From: Micromonospora sp. BL4
GTDB lineage: Bacteria; Actinomycetota; Actinomycetes; Mycobacteriales; Micromonosporaceae
Assembly (NCBI RefSeq): GCF_003667505.1
Contig: NZ_RCVJ01000043.1
Span: 1-64,000, forward strand
DNA: 64,000 nucleotides
Direction: 5' to 3'
This document shows positions 52,689 to 63,356 of the stretch, in pieces; positions within the stretch are counted from its first letter, which is position 1; the number at the start of each line of letters is the position of its first letter. The notes beneath the pieces are model-generated. The model saw nothing but the letters and a program-made list of their open reading frames with translations, did not search any database and was not told where the DNA came from. Both the position numbers and the translations under genes were made by a program.

Positions 52689-53801
52689 TCAGCGGAGGTC
52701 GGCGGGTAGCAGGGCGAAGGTCAGGTCGTCCAGGCGGGTGCCGGCCAGACCCGGCAGCCGGCCACGTTGCAGGCCCTCCCGCTCGAAGCCGACCCGCTCC
52801 AGCACCCGGTGGGAGGCCGTGTTCTCCGGGACGGTGCCGGCGGTCAGCCGGGCGATACCCGCCGGCCCGAACGCCCAACCGGCGAGCAGCCGGACGGCCC
52901 GGGTGGCGTACCCCCGGCCCCGCCAGTCGGGCAGCAGCGCGTAGCCGAGCGACGCCTCCCCGCTGGCCACATCCGTGTACGACAACCCGCAACTGCCCGC
53001 CGGCTCGCCGGTGGCCACGTCGGTGATCAGCAGTCGGGCGATGTCCCCGGTCAGCCACGCGCTCTCCGCGAGCCGGCAGCGCCGCTCGATCGCGGCCCGC
53101 TCCGGCGGCACCGGCGGCGCCTGGTTCGCCACCACCTCCGGCCGGCTGTGCAACCGGTACATCAGCTCGGCGTCGTCCGGAGCGAGCCGGCGTAGCGCCA
53201 CCACCTGATCGGTGAGCGCCCCGCCGGGCAGGTCCGGCAGCAGCCGGGCGGTCGGGCCGGTCGGGTCGTCGGCGAGGCGTACCCAAGCCAGCAGGTCGTG
53301 CCGGCCACCGCCCCGACCTGAGCCGGCCGACCGGCGTACGCCCTCGTACCCGAAGCCGGCGGCCAGCGCGACCCGTTGACTGGGCGCGTTCTCCGCCTCG
53401 GTGAGCAGCTCCAGCCGGACGGTTCCGGTGGCGAACGCGTGCTCGCTCAGCGCGCGGGTGGCCGCGGCGGCGATCCCGCGTCCGCGCGCTGCCGGCCGCA
53501 CCCAGTAGCCGATCTCGGCCTGACCCCGTTCGGGCAGCGGGTTGTTGAGACCCACCGCGCCGAGCAGCCGGTCCGTGGCCGAGTCGGCGATGGCATACGC
53601 AGCACCGCCGCCGGTCCAGGCCGCCGGTGCGCCGGCGTCGATCCACCAGCGGGCGTCGGCCTCGGTGTACGGGGAGGGCAGGCTCGACACGAACCGCTGG
53701 CTCGCCGGATCGGCGCAGCCGTCGACCACGTCGGCGGTGTCCTCGGCGCGGAACGGCCGCAGCCGCACCCCGTGCGCCTCGATCACCTGCGGCGGAGTCA
53801 C
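52689..53801 (-). CDS. Tandem GNAT acetyltransferase (two domains)
   Basis: A 370-residue protein made of two GNAT domains. The first has EIGYWVRPAARGRGIAAAAT and the second SLGYALLPDWRGRGYATRAV, each with the R/Q-x2-G-x-G/A acetyl-CoA loop, and both end in an ASQR/ASHRV plus GF-E-G segment typical of RimJ/RimL-type enzymes. The acceptor may be an N-terminal or side-chain amine. It starts at GTG overlapping the stop of a second gene of the same double-domain build. Confidence 0.85.
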   Translation of the reverse strand: MTPPQVIEAHGVRLRPFRAEDTADVVDGCADPASQRFVSSLPSPYTEADARWWIDAGAPAAWTGGGAAYAIADSATDRLLGAVGLNNPLPERGQAEIGYWVRPAARGRGIAAAATRALSEHAFATGTVRLELLTEAENAPSQRVALAAGFGYEGVRRSAGSGRGGGRHDLLAWVRLADDPTGPTARLLPDLPGGALTDQVVALRRLAPDDAELMYRLHSRPEVVANQAPPVPPERAAIERRCRLAESAWLTGDIARLLITDVATGEPAGSCGLSYTDVASGEASLGYALLPDWRGRGYATRAVRLLAGWAFGPAGIARLTAGTVPENTASHRVLERVGFEREGLQRGRLPGLAGTRLDDLTFALLPADLR

Positions 53802-54949
53802 GTCAGGTCCTGGGCGAGCATCGCGGCCGTCCAGACGTCGACCCGCTCACCTCGGTGTTGCAGGCCACCCCGGGCCGTCCCCTCGAATGCGAAGCCCGCC
53901 TTCTCGGCGACCCGGCGGGAGGCGGTGTTGCCCACGTGCGCCTTCCACTCGATCCGGGCCAGGCCCAGCGTGGTGAAGCCCCATGCGCTCAGTGCGGCCA
54001 GCGCGGCCGGCATGTAGCTGCGGCCACGGGCCGCCGGGGCGGCCATGAAGCCGACGTCGGCGAGCAGCGGATCAGCGGGGGAGAGCCGCAGGTCGATCGA
54101 GCCGGCGTACCGGTCATCGGGGTCGGCGATCACGAAGCAGGCGGCGTCCCCCCGTGCCCAGGCGTCCCGGATGAAGCCGAGGTACCACTGCGCGTCGGCG
54201 CGCTCGTACGGGTCCGGCACCGTCGTCCAGCGGATGGTCTCCGGATCGCGGCAGGTCTCCACCACGGCGTCCAGGTCCTGCTCCTCCATCGGCCGTAGCA
54301 GCAGCTCACCGGCCCCGGCGGTGGCGAACAGGGTGGGCTGCGGGCGGCCGAAGGCGGCGGCCCGCCGAGCGGCCAGGGTGCCCGGGCCGGCCGGCCCGGT
54401 GGCCCCGGGGGCGGGCACCTCGCCGGGCAGCAGCGACCCGACCCAGCCGTCCGCGCTGCCGCCGGACGCCGGGTCCGCCAGCCGCAGCCGGCCGTCGATC
54501 CGGAACCCGGCGCGGAGCGCGACCAGCCGGGAGGCGTGGTTGCCCACCTCGGCCTGCCAGATGAGCCGGCGCAGCCCGAGCGTGTCGAAGGACCAGCGGG
54601 CCACCGCGCGGGCGGCCCGGACGGTCACCGCCCGCCCGCGCGCCCACGGGGCCGTCCAGTAGCCGATCTCGCCGGTGCCGGCGCTGGTGATCGAGACGAG
54701 CCCGCACGAGCCGAGGAGTTCGCCGGTGACCGGGTCGCAGACCGCGAATGGCGCGCCGGTGCCCTCCGCCCACGCCCGCCCGCTCAACTCGGTCACGAAT
54801 CCGTAGGCGTGTTCCGGCAGATACGGGCGCGGTACGGTGGTCCAGCGCTGAATGTCCGGGTCCTGGCACGCGCGGTGCACGGCGTCGGCGTCGGTGTCCC
54901 GCCAGGGCCGCAGCAGCAGGCCGTCCTCGATGATCTCCACAGGCTCCAC
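53798..54949 (-). CDS. Tandem GNAT acetyltransferase (two domains), upstream paralogue
   Basis: About 383 residues with two GNAT domains of the RimJ/RimL type: EIGYWTAPWARGRAVTVRAA in the first and DVGFMAAPAARGRSYMPAAL in the second. The start is taken at a GTG (VEPVEIIEDGLLLRPW); a reading 38 codons longer exists but is rich in Arg and Gly and unlike the family. It overlaps the next double-GNAT gene by four bases. Four related domains in a row point to repeated duplication. It is divergent from secA. Confidence 0.82.
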   Translation of the reverse strand: MEPVEIIEDGLLLRPWRDTDADAVHRACQDPDIQRWTTVPRPYLPEHAYGFVTELSGRAWAEGTGAPFAVCDPVTGELLGSCGLVSITSAGTGEIGYWTAPWARGRAVTVRAARAVARWSFDTLGLRRLIWQAEVGNHASRLVALRAGFRIDGRLRLADPASGGSADGWVGSLLPGEVPAPGATGPAGPGTLAARRAAAFGRPQPTLFATAGAGELLLRPMEEQDLDAVVETCRDPETIRWTTVPDPYERADAQWYLGFIRDAWARGDAACFVIADPDDRYAGSIDLRLSPADPLLADVGFMAAPAARGRSYMPAALAALSAWGFTTLGLARIEWKAHVGNTASRRVAEKAGFAFEGTARGGLQHRGERVDVWTAAMLAQDLT

Positions 54950-55055
54950 CCGTGCATCGTGCCGGAACGTTCGCCCACGGCGTAACCGGATAACCTGCGC
55001 GACGCACCCGCTGCGCGAGTTATGTCGGGTTCGGCGGGGTGGACCGCCGCCACCA

Positions 55056-55086
55056 GTGACCATCGCGCCGGTGGAGCGCCTACGAT
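55056..55086 (+). promoter_or_regulatory. Candidate secA promoter
   Basis: GTGACC (four of six -35 bases) and a good -10 TACGAT are separated by 19 bases, with the -10 about 31 bases before the secA start. Confidence 0.45.
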
Positions 55087-55117
55087 GGTTCGAGACTGTC
55101 TAGGGGAGCGTTGATCC

Positions 55118-58042
<2,925 letters not shown>

Positions 58043-58056
58043 CCGACAGCACCGAA

Positions 58057-58086
58057 ACGGGCCCCGGCCAATCGGCCGGGGCCCGT
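58057..58086 (+). terminator. secA terminator
   Basis: Perfect 13-bp stem ACGGGCCCCGGCC/GGCCGGGGCCCGT with an AATC tetraloop followed by TCGTGTG, 14 bases after the secA stop. Confidence 0.85.
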
Positions 58087-58176
58087 TCGTGTGCCCGGAC
58101 CCGCGTGCGGGCTCGTTGACCCGTCCGGCGCGCCGCCGGCTCGGCTCCCGGGCTACCTGTTCCTGGTGAGGGCCCT

Positions 58177-58206
58177 ACCTGAGAGTCATAAATATGACCC
58201 ACAGGT
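58177..58206. repeat. AT-core palindrome, second copy
   Basis: Arms ACCTGAGAGTCATA and TATGACCCACAGGT pair at 12 of 14 positions with a two-base loop. The core GTCATATTTATG (minus strand) is identical to the loop region of the palindrome at 12685-12732, and both lie between converging genes. The flanks are also similar (tandem ACCTG/ACCTC blocks and terminal GAG/CTC). Confidence 0.65.
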
Positions 58207-58227
58207 ATAGCTCTCCTTCGGCACTTG

Positions 58228-58369
58228 CCCGCCGGGCGGCGGCCACGGAAGAAGTCGGGACATGCCCGCCGGGCGGCGACCACGAAGAAGCCGGGACGTG
58301 CCCGCCGGGCGGCGGCCACGAAGAAGCCGGGACATGCCCGTCCGGCGGCGGCCACGAAAGGGTCGGGTG
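58228..58369. repeat. 36-bp tandem repeat, about four copies
   Basis: Unit starts at 58228, 58265, 58301 and 58337; the first is 37 bases, the next two 36 and the last is partial. Each opens with CCCG(C/T)C(G/C)GGCGGCG and continues CCACGAAGAAGCCGGGAC(A/G)TG. There are no spacers, so it is a minisatellite, not a CRISPR. It fills most of the 390-base gap between secA and the converging gene, together with the terminator and AT-core palindrome. Translation of the minus strand gives a 12-residue periodic peptide with no support as a gene. Confidence 0.8.
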
Positions 58370-58432
58370 TCAGCAGTCCTCCGACGGCCCGATTTCCGGT
58401 GAGCCGGGGCGATCGTCTGGCCGTGAGCCGGG

Positions 58433-59149
58433 TCAGAGGACCTGGAGGGCGGTGCAGAGCCAGCGGCCCCGGCGATGTTCCAGGCGCAGCGCCATCGCCC
58501 AACTGCGGCCGCCCGCGCCGGTGAGCACCGCGGCGGCCTCCACTGCCGCCTCCCGGGGCTCACAGGCTCGCAGCCGGCGCAGCCGGACCACCGGCCGCTC
58601 GGCACGGCGGCGGGACATCCCGGCTCGCCCCGGCTGCCCGGTCCGCGCGGAGGCAGCGCTCGGGCCGGAGGCAGCGCTCGGGCCGGACGCAGCGCCCGGG
58701 CGGGACGCGGTGGCCTGGCGGGACGCGGTGGCCGGGCCGGACGCCCGGGTTCGCCTCGCCGCGCGGGCCAGTTCGGCGAGCAGGTCGCCGGCCCGGGCCG
58801 GGTCGAGCAGGGGCCGCAACTGCGCTGGTGAGCGGTAGCCGTTGACCACCTCGAGGCAGGTGTCGACGAAGCGGTGCGCGACCCGGATCGACTCGGGGGT
58901 GGTGGCCGGCGGCGAGGGCGGACCCGGGTGGATGCCGGGCCGCGCCGGCACCCGGCGGAGGGTGGCGCGGCGGTCCGGCGGGCGGATCGGGTCCGGCCTC
59001 GTCGAGGCGAACAGGTCGAGGGCGAGCTGGCCGTGGGTCGGCGCCGGCCAGTACGCCCCGTCGGCCTCGTCGGCGTACGGCGGGTCGATGGGCGGGACCG
59101 GGCGCAACCGCACGGGTGGCCGGGACGGACCGGGTCGCCGCTCGCTCAT
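58433..59149 (-). CDS. Rv3235-family protein
   Basis: A 238-residue protein of unknown function conserved near secA in actinobacteria. The N-terminal part is Pro/Arg-rich, the helical middle (RVAHRFVDTCLEVVNGYRSPAQLRPLL) is the conserved core, and the C-terminal strand region (WAMALRLEHRRGRWLCTALQVL) is typical of the family. Between them lies an Ala/Ser-rich repeat (ASGPSAASGPSAAS) encoded by 18-bp tandem units. The ATG is preceded by AAGGGGC; a longer reading adds 26 unlikely residues. A 17-base gap separates the start from a motif also found before the regulator gene upstream. Confidence 0.8.
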   Translation of the reverse strand: MSERRPGPSRPPVRLRPVPPIDPPYADEADGAYWPAPTHGQLALDLFASTRPDPIRPPDRRATLRRVPARPGIHPGPPSPPATTPESIRVAHRFVDTCLEVVNGYRSPAQLRPLLDPARAGDLLAELARAARRTRASGPATASRQATASRPGAASGPSAASGPSAASARTGQPGRAGMSRRRAERPVVRLRRLRACEPREAAVEAAAVLTGAGGRSWAMALRLEHRRGRWLCTALQVL

Positions 59150-59166
59150 CGCTGCCCCTTGATCTT

Positions 59167-59193
59167 GCGTTTGCCTTCGTTTGCCTCCGACAG
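59167..59193 (-). promoter_or_regulatory. Direct-repeat motif before the Rv3235-like gene
   Basis: On the coding strand the element reads CTGTCG, then GGCAAAC twice with a 9-base period, then GC. It matches the element at 59497-59523 at 23 of 27 positions and lies 17 bases before the start codon. Probably a binding site of the adjacent small helix-turn-helix protein or a shared promoter. Confidence 0.55.
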
Positions 59194-59248
59194 ACTCGAT
59201 TCTGAGCGATGGAGCGGCCCCGGTCAATGGCTCAACGGATGCTCGCGA

Positions 59249-59476
59249 CTACTCGGGGTCGCGGTCGATGAGCGGGTTGCCCCGAACCCAGTCGGCGGTC
59301 TCCGCGTACTTGTGCTGGATGTACTCCTCCAGCCGGGCGCGCTCGACTCGCCACTGGCCGCGGCCACCGATCTTGATCGCCGGCAGTTCCCCGCTGCGCA
59401 CCATGTGGTAGACCTGCGAGTCCGACACGTTCAGCTCGGCGGCGACGTCGGAGAGCAGCAGGAACCTCGGCTCCAC
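59249..59476 (-). CDS. Small helix-turn-helix protein (BldC/excisionase family)
   Basis: A 75-residue DNA-binding protein of the excisionase/MerR-like group to which the developmental regulator BldC belongs. LLLSDVAAELNVSDSQVYHMV is the helix-turn-helix and GGRGQWRVERARLEEYI the wing and following helix. GTG start (MEPRFLLLSD) follows GGGAGTTT. The DNA just upstream carries the direct-repeat element that also precedes the next gene, which fits self-regulation plus control of the Rv3235-like gene. Confidence 0.87.
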   Translation of the reverse strand: MEPRFLLLSDVAAELNVSDSQVYHMVRSGELPAIKIGGRGQWRVERARLEEYIQHKYAETADWVRGNPLIDRDPE

Positions 59477-59496
59477 AGAAACTCCCGGGGTTGATG

Positions 59497-59523
59497 GCGT
59501 TTGCCTCAGTTTGCCATCGACAG
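59497..59523 (-). promoter_or_regulatory. Direct-repeat motif before the helix-turn-helix gene
   Basis: Same layout as at 59167-59193: CTGTCG followed by two GGCAAAC units nine bases apart, then GC, 20 bases before the start. BldC-type proteins bind direct repeats head to tail, which makes autoregulation plausible. Confidence 0.55.
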
Positions 59524-59692
59524 CTCGGATGGCCCAGCACCTCCACTGCCCGGCCGCGAACCAGCCGCGGCGGGACACACCGGCGGGGAACTTCCACGGG
59601 CCGGAGGTGAGGTGTATGACGGTCACGGCGTGCGGCATGATCTGCGCCCGTGCCGGCGGCCGCCGGTGGTGGACTGAGCGGGGAGACGACCG

Positions 59693-60202
59693 GTGACCGA
59701 CGAGCTTGTCCGGGTGTACGTGCCGGCGACCGTACCCATGCTGGCCCGCCTGCGTGAGCAGGGGCTGGCCGCCGAGCAGGCGCACGCGGTGACCCCGGCG
59801 CTGCGCGAGTGGTACGCCGAGGGCGACGAGGAGGAGTTGGAGTACGTCGCGTTCATCCGGGCCGCCCAGGACGCGCTGCACCTGCTCCGGGCCGACCCGG
59901 CCGCGCCCCGCCGCCGGGTCGTCGTCTCGGCCGACCTGCCGCGTGCCGCGCTCGGACGGGGCGATGGTGAGCTGGGCTCCAGCACGGTGACGTTGGCCGA
60001 AGCGGTGCCGGTGGGTGCCGTCGCGGCCATCCACGTGGACGGCGCTGACGCGGTCGAGCAGGTCGCCGCGGCGGCCGACGTGGTGGCCGAGGCCGCCGCC
60101 GGTGACCCGGATGCCCAGTTCACCGTCGACGGCGCCGAGGACCACGAGTTGGAGTGGTACGACGTGAGCGAGCTGGACCTGCTGCTGCGCGCCGCCGGCT
60201 GA
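59693..60202 (+). CDS. DUF6912-type conserved protein
   Basis: A 169-residue cytoplasmic protein with the start [21 protein letters not shown] and a long acidic, Ala-rich body, ending [18 protein letters not shown]. It matches a family restricted to actinobacteria and found near secA; its function is unknown. GTG start. It converges on the membrane protein gene that follows. Confidence 0.75.
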   Translation: MTDELVRVYVPATVPMLARLREQGLAAEQAHAVTPALREWYAEGDEEELEYVAFIRAAQDALHLLRADPAAPRRRVVVSADLPRAALGRGDGELGSSTVTLAEAVPVGAVAAIHVDGADAVEQVAAAADVVAEAAAGDPDAQFTVDGAEDHELEWYDVSELDLLLRAAG

Positions 60203-60219
60203 ACGGGACGCCGGGCGGG

Positions 60220-61320
60220 TCAGCGGGCCCGGTCCGCCTTGGCCCGGTCCGCGTCGGCGGCGTCCGCGTCGGTCGAGTCCGCGTCGGCCGGGTCCGGCTG
60301 GTCCGCGTTCAGGGCGGGGGAGTCGTCGGCCGGGACGGGTTCGTCGTCGTCGGAATGGGCTGGTCCGAGCGTGCGGCCGAACGCGATGAGGGCGGTCAGC
60401 GCCCCCACGAAGAGCACCCAGATGCCGTTGTCCACCCGCGAGGTGCCCAGCGAGGTCTGCGCCACCGCGTCCGCCTCGCTCAGCGCGCCGGCCAGGTCGA
60501 GCAGCGAGCGGCCACCGATCCGGATGATCACCTCGGCGAGCAGCAGGAGCAGCCCCGGCCCGGCCCCCGCGAGCAGGTAGGCCGGCCAGCGCAGCGCCGG
60601 CGTGTGGGGATCGCGCCGGACGGCCCGCCGCCGTGCCCAGCTCAGGTAGCCGAAGGCGAGCAGCCCGGCCAGCAGGCCGGCGACGAGCGACTCGGTACGC
60701 GACACCCACTTCGCTGCGTTGACCAGCGACTCCTGGCTGTCGCCCGCGCCGAAGAGATCGAAGAGCGGGTCCCGGGCGCGGCTGAACGCGACCACGAAGA
60801 CCAGCGTGCCCAGCGCGGCGGCCGTCACCGCGCCGACCGCCGGCGCCGTCCGCGCGCCGGCGACCGCGCCACCGATGATCGCCGCGGCGGCGGTGGTGCC
60901 GGCGATCACGTTGGTGGTCGAGGTGTCGAAGTAGGTGAGGTTGATCGCGAGCGCGGCCGCCAAGCCGACCAGCATCCCCGCCCCGATCGCCCCGACGAAG
61001 CGCAGGGTGGCCCAGTCGCCGTACCGGCGGGACAGCAGATTGCCGCAGGCCAGGGCCACGGCGGCCCCGGCCACCAGCGCGGCTGAGATCACGCCGGGCA
61101 GGGCGAACGCGGAGAGGCTGATCGCGGTGACCCCGGCCGCCGACGAGGCGATCGCCTCCCGGGTCGACCAGAGCATGGCGGCCAGCCAACCGAGCGCCAG
61201 CAGCGCGAGCACGCCCGCGCCGGGTGCGGGCGCCGGCACGGGCCGGCCGCTGGGGGTGGCCGGGTCGACCGCCGGCTCGTCCGACTCCGCGGCTGGGACG
61301 CGGCCGGGCTGCTTGGTCAT
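60220..61320 (-). CDS. Multi-span membrane protein of unknown function
   Basis: A 366-residue protein with about eight to ten membrane segments between residues 35 and 320, no charged pore motif that identifies a transporter family, and a C-terminal tail of Asp/Ala repeats (ADADSTDADAADADRA) encoded by short tandem units. The ATG follows AGGGGAG. A longer upstream reading is Arg/Pro-rich and not credible. Confidence 0.7.
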   Translation of the reverse strand: MTKQPGRVPAAESDEPAVDPATPSGRPVPAPAPGAGVLALLALGWLAAMLWSTREAIASSAAGVTAISLSAFALPGVISAALVAGAAVALACGNLLSRRYGDWATLRFVGAIGAGMLVGLAAALAINLTYFDTSTTNVIAGTTAAAAIIGGAVAGARTAPAVGAVTAAALGTLVFVVAFSRARDPLFDLFGAGDSQESLVNAAKWVSRTESLVAGLLAGLLAFGYLSWARRRAVRRDPHTPALRWPAYLLAGAGPGLLLLLAEVIIRIGGRSLLDLAGALSEADAVAQTSLGTSRVDNGIWVLFVGALTALIAFGRTLGPAHSDDDEPVPADDSPALNADQPDPADADSTDADAADADRAKADRAR

Positions 61321-61386
61321 CGTCTCCCCTTCGAGGCGGCAGGTCACCGACCATTCAGGGTACGCGGCTCCGGTGGACCTTCCGCC

Positions 61387-61534
61387 GTCACGGGACGGCC
61401 GTGACCGGTACCGCCCGGAGCGGCTCACGCCGTACGGGTGCCCGCCGCCCGGGCCGGCGGACCCGCCCGCGCCTTCCGGTAAGGGGAGGAGGGGTGGGGC
61501 GGTCCTTGGTGGGAGGCGGTGGTGGAGGTGAGGC
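61387..61534 (+). promoter_or_regulatory. Palindrome and G-rich tract upstream of pruA
   Basis: The 350-base gap between the divergent membrane protein and pruA genes holds a 7-bp inverted pair GTCACGG/CCGTGAC (61387-61405). It also holds a purine tract with GGGGAGGAGGGGTGGGG (61483-61499) followed by further GG runs to about 61534. The tract could form a quadruplex on the coding strand. No gene is seen; both elements may govern pruA. Confidence 0.35.
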
Positions 61535-61670
61535 GAGCACCCCCGCATGGAAGAATCGTGGGAGGTCCCGCCGCTGCTCGGCAATCCCGCGCGGCGTCCG
61601 GTGACCGGCCGTCCGGTCGGTGCCCGCGGGTCCGGTTTCGCCACCGCAGTCGAGATCGCCAGGAGCGTTG

Positions 61671-63299
61671 ATGGATGCCGTGTTCTCCGTACCCGAGCCG
61701 CGCAACGAGCCGGTTCGCAACTACGAGCCGGGCAGCCCCGACCGGGACCGGCTCCAGCGGCGGCTGACCGAGCTCGCCGCCGAGCGCATCGACCTGCCGA
61801 TGACCATCGGCGGCGAGCAGCGGATGGCCGCCGGTGACCCGATCAACGTGGCGCAGCCGCACCGCCACGCGCACGTGCTCGGTGTGACCGCGCACGCCAC
61901 CCACGACGACGCCCGCGCCGCGATCAAGGCCGCCAAGGACGCCGCGCCGATGTGGCGGGCGCTGCCGTTCGAGGAGCGCGCCGCGATCTTCCTGCGCGCC
62001 GCCGAGCTGCTCGCCGGCCCCTGGCGGGACACGCTCAACGCCGCCACCATGCTCGGCCAGTCGAAGACCGCGATCCAGGCGGAGATCGACGCGGCGTGCG
62101 AGTTCATCGACTTCCTCCGGTTCAACGTGCACTTCGCCCGGCGCCTCCTGGAGGAGCAGCCCAGCTCGTCCGCCGGGGTCTGGAACCGCTTCGACCACCG
62201 CCCGCTGGAGGGCTTCGTCTACGCGGTCACCCCGTTCAACTTCACCGCCATCGCCGGCAACCTGCCCTCGGCGCCGGCGCTGCTCGGCAACACGGTGATC
62301 TGGAAGCCGGGCCCGACCCAGCAGTTCGCCGCGCACTTCACCATGCGGCTGTTCGAGGCCGCCGGCCTGCCGCCCGGCGTGATCAACATGGTCACCGGCC
62401 GGGGCGAGGAGGTCTCCGACGTCGTCCTCGCCGACCCGGACCTGGCCGGCATCCACTTCACCGGCTCGACCAAGGTCTTCCAGCAGCTGTGGCGGACCGT
62501 CGGCGACAACATCGCCCGCTACCGGGGCTACCCCCGCCTGGTCGGCGAGACCGGCGGCAAGGACTTCGTGGTCGCGCACACCAGCGCCGACGTCGACGCC
62601 CTGCACACCGCGCTGATCCGCGGCGCCTACGAGTACCAGGGCCAGAAGTGCTCGGCGGCCTCGCGGGCGTACGTGCCGCGCTCGCTCTGGGAGGGTGGCC
62701 TGCGGGACCGGCTGGCCGCCACCACCGACTCGCTCACCTACGGCGACGTGGCCGACTTCAGCAACTTCGGCGGCGCGGTGATCGACGACAAGGCGTTCTC
62801 CCGGCACACCGCCGCGCTGGAGCTGATCGCCGGCGACGACACCTGCCGGGTGCTGGCCGGCGGCACCGCCGACGACTCGGTCGGGTACTTCGTCCGGCCG
62901 ACGCTCTTCGAGTGCAGCGACGCCGCCCACGAGACCTTCACCACCGAGTACTTCGGGCCGATCCTGGGCGTGCACGTCTTCGACGACGCCCGCTTCGACG
63001 AGGTGGTCGCGCAGGCCGAGTCGATCGCCCCGTACGCGCTGACCGGGTCGGTGTTCGCCACCGACCGTCGGGTGATCGACGCGGTCGGCGAGCGGATGCG
63101 GTACGCGGCCGGCAACTTCTACATCAACGACAAGCCCACCGGCGCGGTGGTCGGGCAGCAGCCCTTCGGTGGCGCCCGGGCCAGCGGCACCAACGACAAG
63201 GCGGGCTCCTGGCTCAACCTCGTCCGCTGGGTGTCGCCGCGGACGATCAAGGAGACGTTCGTGCCGCCGACCGACCACACGTACCCCCACATGGGCTGA
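61671..63299 (+). CDS. pruA: L-glutamate gamma-semialdehyde dehydrogenase (P5C dehydrogenase)
   Basis: A 542-residue aldehyde dehydrogenase of the proline catabolism branch, converting glutamate semialdehyde to glutamate. The N-terminus (VRNYEPGSPDRDRLQRRL) and the segment TPFNFTAIAGNLPSAPALLGN are typical of single-function P5C dehydrogenases. GETGGKDFVVAH holds the Glu and YQGQKCSAASR the catalytic Cys. The ATG follows CCAGGAGCG. No proline dehydrogenase gene is seen next to it in this window. Confidence 0.94.
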   Translation: MDAVFSVPEPRNEPVRNYEPGSPDRDRLQRRLTELAAERIDLPMTIGGEQRMAAGDPINVAQPHRHAHVLGVTAHATHDDARAAIKAAKDAAPMWRALPFEERAAIFLRAAELLAGPWRDTLNAATMLGQSKTAIQAEIDAACEFIDFLRFNVHFARRLLEEQPSSSAGVWNRFDHRPLEGFVYAVTPFNFTAIAGNLPSAPALLGNTVIWKPGPTQQFAAHFTMRLFEAAGLPPGVINMVTGRGEEVSDVVLADPDLAGIHFTGSTKVFQQLWRTVGDNIARYRGYPRLVGETGGKDFVVAHTSADVDALHTALIRGAYEYQGQKCSAASRAYVPRSLWEGGLRDRLAATTDSLTYGDVADFSNFGGAVIDDKAFSRHTAALELIAGDDTCRVLAGGTADDSVGYFVRPTLFECSDAAHETFTTEYFGPILGVHVFDDARFDEVVAQAESIAPYALTGSVFATDRRVIDAVGERMRYAAGNFYINDKPTGAVVGQQPFGGARASGTNDKAGSWLNLVRWVSPRTIKETFVPPTDHTYPHMG

Positions 63300-63343
63300 C
63301 CGGCGACGACCGCCGGCGGCGCGCGTGGCGCTGCCGCCGGCGG

Positions 63344-63349
63344 TAGCCT
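63344..63349 (+). promoter_or_regulatory. -10 element for a probably leaderless gene
   Basis: TAGCCT lies seven bases before the GTG of the dioxygenase gene, the spacing of -10 to first base in leaderless actinobacterial transcripts. No ribosome site precedes the GTG apart from a short GG run. Confidence 0.4.
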
Positions 63350-63356
63350 GGCCGGG

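Noticed and set aside
58228..58369. CRISPR array
   Set aside because: The 36-base units are directly adjacent with no unique spacers, and no cas genes are nearby.
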